Shown: in pieces, positions 8,645 through 16,289 of the stretch | Layout: the number at the start of each line of letters is the position of its first letter | Position numbering within the stretch: the first letter of the stretch is position 1 | From: an uncultured Lachnospiraceae bacterium | GTDB lineage: Bacteria; Bacillota; Clostridia; Lachnospirales; Lachnospiraceae | Assembly (NCBI GenBank): GCA_910584585.1 | Contig: CAJUBP010000042.1 | Location: forward strand, 1-43,020 | DNA length: 43,020 nucleotides | Reading direction: 5' to 3' | Translations under genes and position numbers: made by a program | Notes under the pieces: generated by a model | Database searches by the model: none | What the model was told of the DNA's origin: nothing | The model's input: the letters and a program-made list of their open reading frames with translations, nothing else

Positions 8645-8834
8645 GTAAAGTACTTTTACAAGTATTAATAAGCATTATAAATACGTTTCACAATGTACGG
8701 CAAAGAAACATTGTTTACACAAATACGTTTCACAATGTACGGCAAAGAAACATTGTTTACACAAATACGTTTCACAATGTACGGCAAAGAAACATTGTTT
8801 ACCAGCCTCCGGTGTGAGCCGGAGGCTTTCTTTC
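8645..8834 (+). ncRNA. Putative type III antitoxin RNA: three 42-nt tandem repeats
   Basis: Three head-to-tail units occupy 8680-8721, 8722-8763 and 8764-8802; the first two are identical 42-mers and the third lacks only the last 3 bases. There are no spacers, so this is not a CRISPR array. Each unit contains GTTTCACAAT and, further on, GAAACATTGT: two complementary pairs (GTTTC/GAAAC, ACAAT/ATTGT) in a-b-a'-b' order, the connectivity of a pseudoknot, or alternatively a simple 7-bp hairpin ACAATGT/ACATTGT. A promoter precedes the array, and an intrinsic terminator and a toxin-like 5' gene fragment follow. That order matches known type III toxin-antitoxin loci (ToxIN, CptIN, TenpIN), where tandem 34-45-nt repeats form the inhibitory RNA. 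Function is inferred from architecture. Confidence 0.72.
8805..8834 (+). terminator. Intrinsic terminator between repeat RNA and toxin remnant
   Basis: GCCTCCGG (8805-8812) pairs perfectly with CCGGAGGC (8819-8826) over a 6-nt loop and is followed by TTTCTTTC. In type III toxin-antitoxin loci a terminator in this position sets the excess of antitoxin RNA over toxin mRNA. Confidence 0.85.
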
Positions 8835-8859
8835 ATCTACTAATCAGAAAGGCACTGTT

Positions 8860-8961
8860 ATGATCGAACACGGACTCTATTATACGAACCCTGATTTTGC
8901 TCAAATAATCCAATCTATCGGTGGAACCTAGAACGACACAAAGCGCAGACCAATTGTATGA
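8860..8961 (+). pseudogene. Truncated type III toxin-like gene remnant
   Basis: An ATG at 8860, with AAAGG eight bases upstream, opens a 23-codon frame (MIEHGLYYTNPDFAQIIQSI then GGT) that ends at TAG 8929-8931. Translation in the same frame continues as NDTKRRPIV before TGA at 8959-8961. Reading the TAG as a mutated TGG (Trp) gives GGTWNDTKRRPIV, a plausible continuous protein N-terminus. Everything after that is missing: the frame ends exactly where the 3' end of the HD-GYP gene begins on the other strand. Complete type III toxins are roughly 150-200 aa, so only about the first fifth would remain. The toxin subfamily is not identified; I infer toxin identity mainly from position behind the repeat RNA and its terminator. 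Confidence 0.55.
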
Positions 8962-10005
8962 TTATAATTCTTTCATTAATTCCCGAAGTTCTCCTTCCGC
9001 CTCAAAAAAGGCATCCAGCAATTCCGGTTCGAAGCTTCTGCCCCTTTCTTTTTCCATAATCTCAAATGCCTGCTCCAAGGGCATGCCCTTTTTATATTGG
9101 CGTTCTGACACCAGCGCGTCAAATACATCCGCAATTGCCAGAATTCTGGCGGAGAGAGGAATCTCTTCTCCCTTTAAGCCATGAGGATATCCGCCGCCGC
9201 TCCATTTTTCATGATGGCAGGCCGCCATATCACGGGCAATCTCTACGAATTCCCGGTCCACAATCCGATCCATATTTTCCTGAATTAATCTGCCTCCGGC
9301 TTCCGCATGAAGCTGAATCAATTCATATTCTTCCTTTGTCAGCGCCCCTGGCTTCTGCAGAATCCGGTCGGGAACCGTAATTTTGCCGATGTCATGAAGC
9401 GGCGACGCTTTCTGCATATAATCTATGTACGCAGGCGTTAATACCTCTTTGTAAATGCCTTTTTCCTGCATCTTGCCAATCAGGAGATTCACATAGGCGC
9501 TTGTACGCCTGACATGCTCTCCGGTTGTTCCGTCCCGGCTTTCAATCAAATTCGCCATGGTTATGATAATGTCCTGCTGCAATTGGGTAATCCTCTGCAG
9601 CTGCTGCTCTACCATATGCTCCAGATTCTTCTTATAGCCTTCCAGTTCCAGCGTTCTGCGCACCCGCTGCAGCATAATCGCCGGTACAAAGGGCTTGCCG
9701 ATATAATCCACCGCCCCCATCTGGAAACATGTCTCTTCTGTTTTCTCCGTACGGTCCGCAGTCAGAAAAATCACGGGAATTCCCTTCCACTTCCCACTTT
9801 CTTTCAGCCTGCGCATTACCTCAAAACCGTCCATTCCCGGCATCTGGATATCCAATAGCACCAGATCCGGTTCATTTTCTTCCAGATACATAAAAGCATT
9901 TTCTCCGGAATTCGCCGTCTCCACACAATATTCTTCTGACAAAAGATCCTGTGCAATCACAAGATTGAACTTGCTGTCATCTACTACTAAAATTGTCTTT
10001 TTCAT
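8962..10005 (-). CDS. HD-GYP response regulator (cyclic-di-GMP phosphodiesterase type)
   Basis: A 347-aa cytoplasmic two-domain protein. The receiver domain (about 1-120) has VVDDSKFN near the start and the phospho-acceptor Asp52 in LLDIQMPGMDG. A helical linker (about 120-155) leads to an HD-GYP domain with HDIGK (HD at 204-205), the downstream His cluster AACHHEKW at about 261-268 and the GYP motif at 272-274 (GGGYPHGLKG). HD-GYP enzymes hydrolyse cyclic-di-GMP, so this would link an unseen sensor kinase to second-messenger turnover. The start at 10005 is chosen for AGGAGAAGG upstream and because the receiver begins MKKTILVVDDS; a longer frame starts at 10059. No kinase is adjacent. Its stop codon abuts the truncated toxin remnant. 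Confidence 0.93.
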   Translation of the reverse strand: MKKTILVVDDSKFNLVIAQDLLSEEYCVETANSGENAFMYLEENEPDLVLLDIQMPGMDGFEVMRRLKESGKWKGIPVIFLTADRTEKTEETCFQMGAVDYIGKPFVPAIMLQRVRRTLELEGYKKNLEHMVEQQLQRITQLQQDIIITMANLIESRDGTTGEHVRRTSAYVNLLIGKMQEKGIYKEVLTPAYIDYMQKASPLHDIGKITVPDRILQKPGALTKEEYELIQLHAEAGGRLIQENMDRIVDREFVEIARDMAACHHEKWSGGGYPHGLKGEEIPLSARILAIADVFDALVSERQYKKGMPLEQAFEIMEKERGRSFEPELLDAFFEAEGELRELMKEL

Positions 10006-10140
10006 GAAACCTTCTCCTGCTGCGCTGATGATTCCTGCGGCTCCCCAGAATCTTTTCATCCCTTTTCATCTTATGTCCCCAAAAATCCTGAAAGAACCGG
10101 CAAATGATTCCGCACTTACATTCTATCAGATTTGTCAGCA

Positions 10141-10188
10141 AAAAGGAACCTTTTTTCCATATGTATAACATATAGTTTAAAAGGTTCC
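10141..10188 (-). terminator. Intrinsic terminator of the GH112 gene
   Basis: GGAACCTTTT (10145-10154) and AAAAGGTTCC (10179-10188) form a 10-bp stem with a second small palindrome (CATATG) in the loop. On the minus strand the stem is followed by TTTTTG. It is the first terminator met after the GH112 stop. Confidence 0.7.
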
Positions 10189-10229
10189 CTCCAGAGTGTA
10201 TCTTAAAATTTATTCCCCCAATCTGCCGC

Positions 10230-10338
10230 CCTGCTTCGCGCCAGATTGTCTCCTATATCTGATACCTTCTTCCTGATATCCACGCATGTAATTTTTGAAA
10301 TCCTGCTTCGCGCCAGATTGTCTCCTATATCTGATACC
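10230..10338. repeat. 37-bp direct repeat duplicating the end of the GH112 gene
   Basis: The 37 bases at 10302-10338, which include the last codons of the phosphorylase (WYQI-stop) and 23 nt beyond, are repeated exactly at 10230-10266, 72 bp away. With the 35-bp gap this fills most of the space between the gene and its terminator. Confidence 0.9.
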
Positions 10339-12481
10339 AGCGTATCTCATTTTCTTTCAGGGCTAAGGAAAAGCTTTCCCCGTTCCCCTTATAGACAATC
10401 GTTTCCTGAGGTTCGTAGGTGTTGTTGACTACGCAGAATTTGCCGTTTGCCGGATAGGCATGAACCTCCGCGTTGAAATTGCTGCTGTACCAGCGGTGAA
10501 GATTCCGCTCTTCATGGGCGCTCCACAGAATAGAACGGTACAAAAGACGGCTGTTTTCAAAGCTGTAGGGCAGGCCGCTGATGTAAACTGCCCGGCCTTT
10601 GCCGAAATCATTGACTGCAAGCTGAACTTCCTTGTCTTTTACCGCAAGAATCCGCGCGCCTTCCAAAGCATAAATATTCTTCTGACCTTCGCCGAAATCA
10701 ATTTCCCCTTTGCAGTCCTCAGTGATAAAATGGGTGTGGCTGTCCCAGTTGTATTTGTCATAGCCCAGAGTAAAGCCCCGCTCTTCCTCTACGCCGAATA
10801 CCCCGGCAAGCTGGAAGAACCGCCCGTTTGCCTGATGTCCGCTGGGTTCTCCCACTCCGATGATGCCGCCGCCCTCATATACAAATTTCTTTACCGCTGT
10901 TACAACTGTCTCATCGCTCCACCATTCTCCACCGGTATGGGCCGTATCCGCGCCGCCGATGTTCAGCAGCACATCAATATCATTTAAAACGGCCGGATCT
11001 TCTTTGATATCATCAAAACTGATAAAACTCACATCAAAGGGAGCGCCGGATAAGGCTTCAATGACTCCTGCGTAGGAATAATTTTGTTTCTGGTACAAGG
11101 CATGATGCACCATATGGCAGCCCCAGGCGCGCATTTTGCCCCAGCAGTTTAAAACCGCGACCCTTTTCACGCAATAGGGAACACAGCCTTTGACATTCTC
11201 ATACAATTCCCGGAATTCTTCGCAGACGCTTTTTACATATTCCACAAATTCCGGAAAATCCAGGGCCAGCTTCAGATATCCGCCGTAGCCGATACGGTCG
11301 ATAGGTTTTCTCAGGATAGCCCGCCTGGCCGTTACCCAGTTGATTTTCGCCTCTTTTACCGGATCGCCGCCCTCACAGAAAGTATCCGGGAAAAAGTAAG
11401 GCAGCAGGCGTCCCTCGGTGTAATCTACACCTTCAATATCACTGATCAGGCGCAGGGTAGAGCCGTTCCCCACGCTTCCCACCACGGCGTCCAGCCCAAT
11501 GGAAGCGAATTCTTCTAAGAAGGGCTCTGTTCCGATCCAGTGATCTCCCAGAAACATCATGGCTTCTTTGCCGCATTCATGGGTAATATCCACCATCTCC
11601 CTGGCGATTTTTGCCACCTCTCTGCGCTGAAAAGCCTGGAAATCCTTAAATTCTTTCGTGGGAATCCGGTACTGTCCGTTATAATATCCCTGATCGATAA
11701 TATATTCCGGCCGGAATTGATATCCGCACTCCCGCTCAAACTGCTCCAGAATATAGGGGCTGACAGAGGCGGAATATCCGTACCAGTCCACATATTTTTC
11801 CCTGGCCAGCTCATCAAAAATCAAGGTAAACTGATGGAAAAATGTGGTAAACCGCAGCACATTCACATAGGGGTGATCTTCTATAAATTTCCGCAGCCGC
11901 TTCATGGTAAATTCATGGGTCTTAGGCTGGCGGACATCAAAAGTAATCTGATGCTCCACGTCCTGCCATCCATTGGTGACAGCATTGTACATATGTACCG
12001 GATCCCAGATAATATATGCCAGAAAACTTACCGTATAATCGTGGAACGGGACAGACTGCACGGTGACTTCCCCGGCCTCTTCTTCATAATTCCATTCTTC
12101 CGCCGGCACAATCTGTCCTGTGGTGCGGTCTATCACTTCCCACCAGCGGGTAATGTCATCCCGGCTGTTGGGCTTTAACATGTCCGGATACAGCCCTTTC
12201 ATCAGGGGTATCCGAAGCTCATCGGTCTCCGACATATAAAAAGGCGTCATTACATACATCTGCTGCACTTCTTCCGGGTGCGCCTTTGCCCAGTCATTAT
12301 CTTTTCTGGTGGTGTAATATGTGGAATAAATTTTGCCGTCCACATTCTGAAGCTCTTGGGGGAAATCTGTTCCGTCGCAGTCCCGCACTGCGTCCGCACC
12401 CCATAATTCCATTAATTCCAAAGTCTGAGGAATTACATCCAAATCTGTTGGTATCGTTACCCTGCCTTTTGCGCTGCTCAT
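10325..12481 (-). CDS. GH112 1,3-beta-galactosyl-N-acetylhexosamine phosphorylase family enzyme
   Basis: A 718-aa cytoplasmic phosphorylase, full length for GH112. Characteristic family segments include VTIPTDLDVIPQTLELMELW, ELWGADAVRDCDGTDFP near the N-terminus, RFTTFFHQFTLIFDE, MFLGDHWIGTEPF and the closing beta-domain. GH112 enzymes reversibly cleave galacto-N-biose/lacto-N-biose, or galactosyl-beta-1,4-rhamnose in clostridial relatives, to galactose-1-phosphate plus the free sugar. I cannot tell which from sequence alone, and no N-acetylhexosamine kinase, galT or transporter is adjacent to decide. GGAGGG precedes the ATG. The gene is divergent from an AraC-type regulator that probably controls it, and its 3' end is duplicated in tandem. 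Confidence 0.92.
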   Translation of the reverse strand: MSSAKGRVTIPTDLDVIPQTLELMELWGADAVRDCDGTDFPQELQNVDGKIYSTYYTTRKDNDWAKAHPEEVQQMYVMTPFYMSETDELRIPLMKGLYPDMLKPNSRDDITRWWEVIDRTTGQIVPAEEWNYEEEAGEVTVQSVPFHDYTVSFLAYIIWDPVHMYNAVTNGWQDVEHQITFDVRQPKTHEFTMKRLRKFIEDHPYVNVLRFTTFFHQFTLIFDELAREKYVDWYGYSASVSPYILEQFERECGYQFRPEYIIDQGYYNGQYRIPTKEFKDFQAFQRREVAKIAREMVDITHECGKEAMMFLGDHWIGTEPFLEEFASIGLDAVVGSVGNGSTLRLISDIEGVDYTEGRLLPYFFPDTFCEGGDPVKEAKINWVTARRAILRKPIDRIGYGGYLKLALDFPEFVEYVKSVCEEFRELYENVKGCVPYCVKRVAVLNCWGKMRAWGCHMVHHALYQKQNYSYAGVIEALSGAPFDVSFISFDDIKEDPAVLNDIDVLLNIGGADTAHTGGEWWSDETVVTAVKKFVYEGGGIIGVGEPSGHQANGRFFQLAGVFGVEEERGFTLGYDKYNWDSHTHFITEDCKGEIDFGEGQKNIYALEGARILAVKDKEVQLAVNDFGKGRAVYISGLPYSFENSRLLYRSILWSAHEERNLHRWYSSNFNAEVHAYPANGKFCVVNNTYEPQETIVYKGNGESFSLALKENEIRWYQI

Positions 12482-12520
12482 AAAAACCCTCCGTTATCAT
12501 TCAAAATTTTTTCTACGTTC

Positions 12521-12570
12521 TTCTGTATGATATTGAATATAAGCATACAGAACGCGGAGAGGTTTTTCAA
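12521..12570 (-). promoter_or_regulatory. GH112 promoter with inverted-repeat operator candidate
   Basis: On the minus strand TTGAAA (12565-12570) and TATGCT (12542-12547) are 17 bp apart. An inverted repeat TTCTGTATG (12521-12529) / CATACAGAA (12544-12552) overlaps the -10 and the start region, as expected for a regulator-binding site, possibly for the divergent AraC protein. Confidence 0.5.
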
Positions 12571-12648
12571 TCTAAATCTTGCTTTGGATTTTAGAAATAT
12601 TGCTTTTTTATATAAAATGATATAAAATTAGATACATAGAAGCCCTGA

Positions 12649-12713
12649 GCGAACCTTTAATATGCAGACACGGAAGTCAATGCAGGATGCCCCTTTCCTA
12701 TGTATCGAAATAT
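12649..12713. repeat. Dispersed intergenic repeat, copy upstream of AraC gene 1
   Basis: This copy has both recognisable parts of the family: GCGAACCTTTAATATGCAGA (compare 20695-20722 and 25251-25281) followed by GCAGGATGCCCCTTTCCTAT and TATCGAAATAT (compare 8470-8499 and 262-290 in reverse). It fills most of the 314-bp gap between GH112 and the AraC gene. Confidence 0.65.
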
Positions 12714-12795
12714 TGATTGTCCACTCTAGTACTCCATCCGGCTAGTAGCCAAGATCTTAAAAAACATCCGTGAAATAAAAGGAAGGAAACTCTTT

Positions 12796-13671
12796 ATGGG
12801 AAATACACGTTATAATTTTACAGAAGAATCCACTCCTTCTCTCCCTATCCGCCTCTTATATGTCAGCGCTTCCTCTTACGGCAAGGACTGGGAAAGCCTG
12901 GCCCATACTCATTATTTTACAGAGTTGTTCTATGTGAGGAAGGGAAAAGGGCAGCTCCACGCAGAGCAGGAAATCATCCCGCTGCAAAAAGATGATCTGG
13001 TGATTATCAACCCCCATGTGCGCCACACGGAAACTTCCCTGGACGATATGCCGATGGAATATGTCATTCTGGGGGTAGAGGGACTTCGGTTTACTTTTGA
13101 CGGCCAGAAAGAATACATCACTTTCCATTGTCCAAACAGACAGGAAGATCTGATGTACTATTTTACCGCAATGCTGCAGGAAATGGAAACAAAGCAAAAG
13201 CATTATGAACTGGTGTGCAAAAATCTGCTGGAACTTCTGATCATTCACCTTACCCGCTACAGCGATTTTCAGTTCGGGGTCATTGCTCCCTCCCCCAAAA
13301 CCAACCGGGAGTGCAGTTTCGTGAAACGGTATATCGACGCCAATTATTCCGAAGATCTCAGCCTGACGTTCCTGGCAGACCTTGTGCACCTGAATAAGTA
13401 TTATCTTGCCCATGCTTTCACAGAGTCCTACGGCATTTCTCCTGTGAACTATCTGAATGAGAAAAGAATTGAAAACAGCCGGGAGCTGCTTGCCACCACC
13501 GACTACAAGATTGCTGAAATTGCCAGGCTTTCCGGTTTTTCCTCCCAGAGTTATTTCTCTCAAAGCTTTCGGAAAAGCTGCGGAGTCTCTGCTGGAGAAT
13601 ACCGGAAAGCCGTAAAGCGGCAAAATCCCGCCGTGTTTAAGAACTGCCGAAAAATAAACGACACATCTTAA
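12796..13671 (+). CDS. AraC-family transcriptional regulator (cupin sensor)
   Basis: A 291-aa cytoplasmic regulator with an N-terminal cupin-like ligand domain (HTHYFTELFYVRKGKGQL, a beta-barrel entry at about residues 35-60) and a C-terminal double helix-turn-helix of the AraC/XylS type at about residues 180-285. The latter shows DLSLTFLADLVHLNKYYLAH, the recognition segment TDYKIAEIARLSGFSSQSYF, and the closing FRKSCGVSAGEYR. AAGGAAGG lies upstream of the ATG. It is transcribed divergently from the GH112 phosphorylase gene, whose control is its likely job; the effector is unknown. A short AACGC/GCGTT hairpin followed by TTTT at 13710-13730 may be its terminator. Confidence 0.92.
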   Translation: MGNTRYNFTEESTPSLPIRLLYVSASSYGKDWESLAHTHYFTELFYVRKGKGQLHAEQEIIPLQKDDLVIINPHVRHTETSLDDMPMEYVILGVEGLRFTFDGQKEYITFHCPNRQEDLMYYFTAMLQEMETKQKHYELVCKNLLELLIIHLTRYSDFQFGVIAPSPKTNRECSFVKRYIDANYSEDLSLTFLADLVHLNKYYLAHAFTESYGISPVNYLNEKRIENSRELLATTDYKIAEIARLSGFSSQSYFSQSFRKSCGVSAGEYRKAVKRQNPAVFKNCRKINDTS

Positions 13672-13790
13672 CTTGTCTATTTCTCCATTTGCACAGGCCG
13701 AAAAGCCTCAACGCTACACCTGCGTTTTTTGGCCTGCACACTCGAAGAAATATCCTGCACAGTCTGTATCACGTAGTTTCCTACAGTTCC

Positions 13791-14570
13791 TTATTCCAGA
13801 ATACCTCTGTAGATTCTCTCGTCTTCTTCCTGGAACACATTAAAAATCACTTTTTTTATCCGGGGGTCTGCATCCAGGTATTCCCGCACTGTTTTCACTG
13901 CCAGTTCCGCCGCCCGGTCACGGGGAAAATGAAATTCTCCTGTGGAAATACAGCAGAACGCCACGTTTTTTAACCCTTTTTCCGACGCAAGCTTCAGACA
14001 GGAACGGTAACAGCTCTTTAACTGCTCACAGTGAGTTTCTTTCAGGCTGCCGGATACAATAGGCCCCACCGTATGCAGCACATAGCTGCTGGGAAGATTG
14101 AACGCCGGCGTAATCTTGGCCTGCCCTGTGGGTTCCTCATGACCCTGTTCTTTCATAATCTTATCGCAGGCCAGGCGAAGCTGAATGCCGCTGGCGCTGT
14201 GAATGGCATTGTCAATGCACCCGTGGCAGGGCACAAAGCATCCCAGCAGGGCGCTGTTGGCCGCATTTACTATGGCGTCCGCCTTGAGAATCGTAATATC
14301 CCCCTTCCATAGGGACAAACGGCTGTCTAACCGGGACGCCGGCAAATCTTCGCAATTGACAATGCCTTTTTCCTCCGTTTCTTCCCTTAAATACTGATCC
14401 TGCACCTTAAGAAATTCCTCACCAACAGGCAAGGGTTCCCGGATATTCATAAGGCTTCGCAAAAGCCGTTTTTGTTTTCCTGTGTCAGAGGGGATTTTCA
14501 TTCCTCTGTATTGTGAAGACTCTGTCAGTAACTCCTGGATTAAAAATATTAATTTCTCGTTATGCGTCAT
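13791..14570 (-). CDS. Zinc-dependent macrodomain protein-ADP-ribose hydrolase
   Basis: A 259-aa protein. A helical N-terminal extension (about 1-80) precedes a macrodomain with DAIVNAAN at about 98-105, the C-x4-H-x-C zinc-ligand pattern in GCFVPCHGCID (Cys111, His116, Cys118), VLHTVGPIV, and the phosphate-loop-like CISTGEFHFP. The embedded Cys/His set marks the zinc-macro subgroup, members of which remove ADP-ribose from protein targets. In some Firmicutes and pathogens this type is encoded beside a SirTM sirtuin and lipoyl-carrier proteins; none is present here. AGGAGG lies nine bases upstream of the ATG. The stop codon TAA is immediately followed by GGAACTGTAG, a motif seen after other stops in this window. 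Confidence 0.9.
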   Translation of the reverse strand: MTHNEKLIFLIQELLTESSQYRGMKIPSDTGKQKRLLRSLMNIREPLPVGEEFLKVQDQYLREETEEKGIVNCEDLPASRLDSRLSLWKGDITILKADAIVNAANSALLGCFVPCHGCIDNAIHSASGIQLRLACDKIMKEQGHEEPTGQAKITPAFNLPSSYVLHTVGPIVSGSLKETHCEQLKSCYRSCLKLASEKGLKNVAFCCISTGEFHFPRDRAAELAVKTVREYLDADPRIKKVIFNVFQEEDERIYRGILE

Positions 14571-14596
14571 TTTGAGAGACCTCCTGCATCTAACGT

Positions 14597-16273
14597 TTAT
14601 TCATCCTCCCAGTCTTCCTCCCAACTGCCGTACTGCTCCGGCGATTCTCCCTTGCTCTTAATAACCACAGGACTGGGCACCTCTTCCTCTTCCACCCGAA
14701 GCACCTTGCACTGGAAGGTCCACTCATCCCCGAAATCGAAAAGGTACAAAAACTTCTTTCCCTTGCACAGACCTGCCCGATCCAGGGTATAATCCCCCAC
14801 AAAGCGCTCGCCGTCTTCTCCTGAGGAAAAATAGCTGTCCCGATGGCTCCAGCGCTTGTTGTCCATAAAGAACGCGTAACAATGATCGTCGTCAAATTGA
14901 AAGGCGTCCTGAATGGCCCAGTGGAGTTCCTGCAGAGTGCTGCTGCCGGAAATCTGAATATGCCGGTAGCAGCCGGTATACACGGAAACGCTGATCACAT
15001 AAGACAGATTTGATTTCTTTTCCACCATTTTGAAATCTGATTTCTTCAGGCCGCCCGGTTTTTTGCCGGAATGGAGCAGTCCCTCCACTTTCTTAGCAAG
15101 TTCCTCCGGCAGCTCTCCCAGCTGCAGAATCATCTCCAGTTCCTGCGTTAATTCCGGCGGCATATTGCCAAGATCCAGTTCCCCCTGTTCCAGCAAAAGG
15201 CCCAGAAAATCCAGTATCTCATCCATCTTCTCTTCCTCGCTTAAAGAGAACTGCCGGAAAAACTCATCCTCTACCCCGTCCAAAACGGGAAGATCCTCTT
15301 CAATACTCAGCGGAATCTTCAGCTTGCTGCAAAAAATCTCCGCAAAATCGTAGGTGCGTTCATCCCGCACATGCATCTTCTTGGGGCACAACTTTTCCCG
15401 CAAAAGAGAATCGATAAAATAGTTCAGAAGCTCCTCCGGATTTTCACGGTAGTTTCTTACCGGCTCCACCGGCAGAATATAGTCTCTGTCCGCATTTACC
15501 GCCATAAAAAGTATGGGGAAAAAAGGGGCTTCTTCCGGGTTATTCTGCACCGGCTCCGTATATTGGAGAATCTCGCATTCCCAGGTATCTGTTTTTTTAA
15601 TTTTCTTTAATGCCGCGATTCCAATCTCATTGCAGCTGAACGGTTTCGGCCAGGAAGCCGGACTTGCCTGCGGCAGTTTCGTCTTCTTCCATACGTATCC
15701 GCCGTCCTTCCGTTCCAGGAGCGGAATCTCCTGTATCCCATTATCAATTCTCTCCAATCCCAGGGCTGAGGGCATTTTTCCTTCCAAATTCCGCGCCACC
15801 TCAATGGCCGCTGCCAGCGCTTCACACAAATCCTCCTGCTCTTCTTCCGTGTCCAGATGCCAGGGGTAGCATCCAGGCTGATATTTCAGAAAATGAGGAT
15901 ACGCGTTCTTGCCGGATATTCTGATTCCATGGGCCCGGGCATAGGATTTGGCCGATTCCCGTTCTTCTTCAGACAAATCGTCTTTTCCTTCAAAAACACA
16001 CTGCAGGCTGTTTTGATTCGTCAGGTTTTCCTGATATTCAAAAGGCGACCCGTAAAATTCATAAGCATTCATCAGATTCCACAGGCTGTTCATCCCTTCT
16101 TCCCCGATGTAGAGCCCCAGCGCGCAATGTTCCCCTAAATACCCCATAATGCTGATATATCCGATTCTGTCTTTCGAAAGCTTCACTGCAAACAGCTCCG
16201 AGTCCCACAAAATCTTCCACAATTTTGTCTTCTTGTATTCAAATGCCAGTTCATACAGCTTCTCTAAATTCAT
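14597..16273 (-). CDS. pRiA4b ORF-3-like domain protein
   Basis: A 558-aa cytoplasmic protein. The C-terminal ~130 residues match the plasmid pRiA4b ORF-3 domain: ISVYTGCYRHIQISGSSTLQ-type entry, LHWAIQDAFQFDDDHCYAFF, and FDFGDEWTFQCKV. The N-terminal ~400 residues are an uncharacterised, acidic region often fused to this domain in Firmicutes, containing GLYIGEEGMNSLWNLM and LLNYFIDSLLREKLCPKKM. It ends with a Trp/Glu/Asp tail. The function is unknown; the domain was first noted next to mobile elements but is widespread in chromosomes. The ribosome site is weak. It starts 16 nt after trpB on the same strand and may be read from the trpB promoter. Confidence 0.8.
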   Translation of the reverse strand: MNLEKLYELAFEYKKTKLWKILWDSELFAVKLSKDRIGYISIMGYLGEHCALGLYIGEEGMNSLWNLMNAYEFYGSPFEYQENLTNQNSLQCVFEGKDDLSEEERESAKSYARAHGIRISGKNAYPHFLKYQPGCYPWHLDTEEEQEDLCEALAAAIEVARNLEGKMPSALGLERIDNGIQEIPLLERKDGGYVWKKTKLPQASPASWPKPFSCNEIGIAALKKIKKTDTWECEILQYTEPVQNNPEEAPFFPILFMAVNADRDYILPVEPVRNYRENPEELLNYFIDSLLREKLCPKKMHVRDERTYDFAEIFCSKLKIPLSIEEDLPVLDGVEDEFFRQFSLSEEEKMDEILDFLGLLLEQGELDLGNMPPELTQELEMILQLGELPEELAKKVEGLLHSGKKPGGLKKSDFKMVEKKSNLSYVISVSVYTGCYRHIQISGSSTLQELHWAIQDAFQFDDDHCYAFFMDNKRWSHRDSYFSSGEDGERFVGDYTLDRAGLCKGKKFLYLFDFGDEWTFQCKVLRVEEEEVPSPVVIKSKGESPEQYGSWEEDWEDE

Positions 16274-16289
16274 TCTTCACCGCCGTTTC

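Noticed and set aside
8680..8802. CRISPR array
   Set aside because: The 42-nt units are contiguous with no unique spacers and no cas genes are present; the promoter, terminator and toxin-like ORF fit a type III antitoxin RNA better.
11540..12178. 212-codon plus-strand frame opposite the GH112 gene
   Set aside because: It is antisense to conserved GH112 sequence and has no independent signals.
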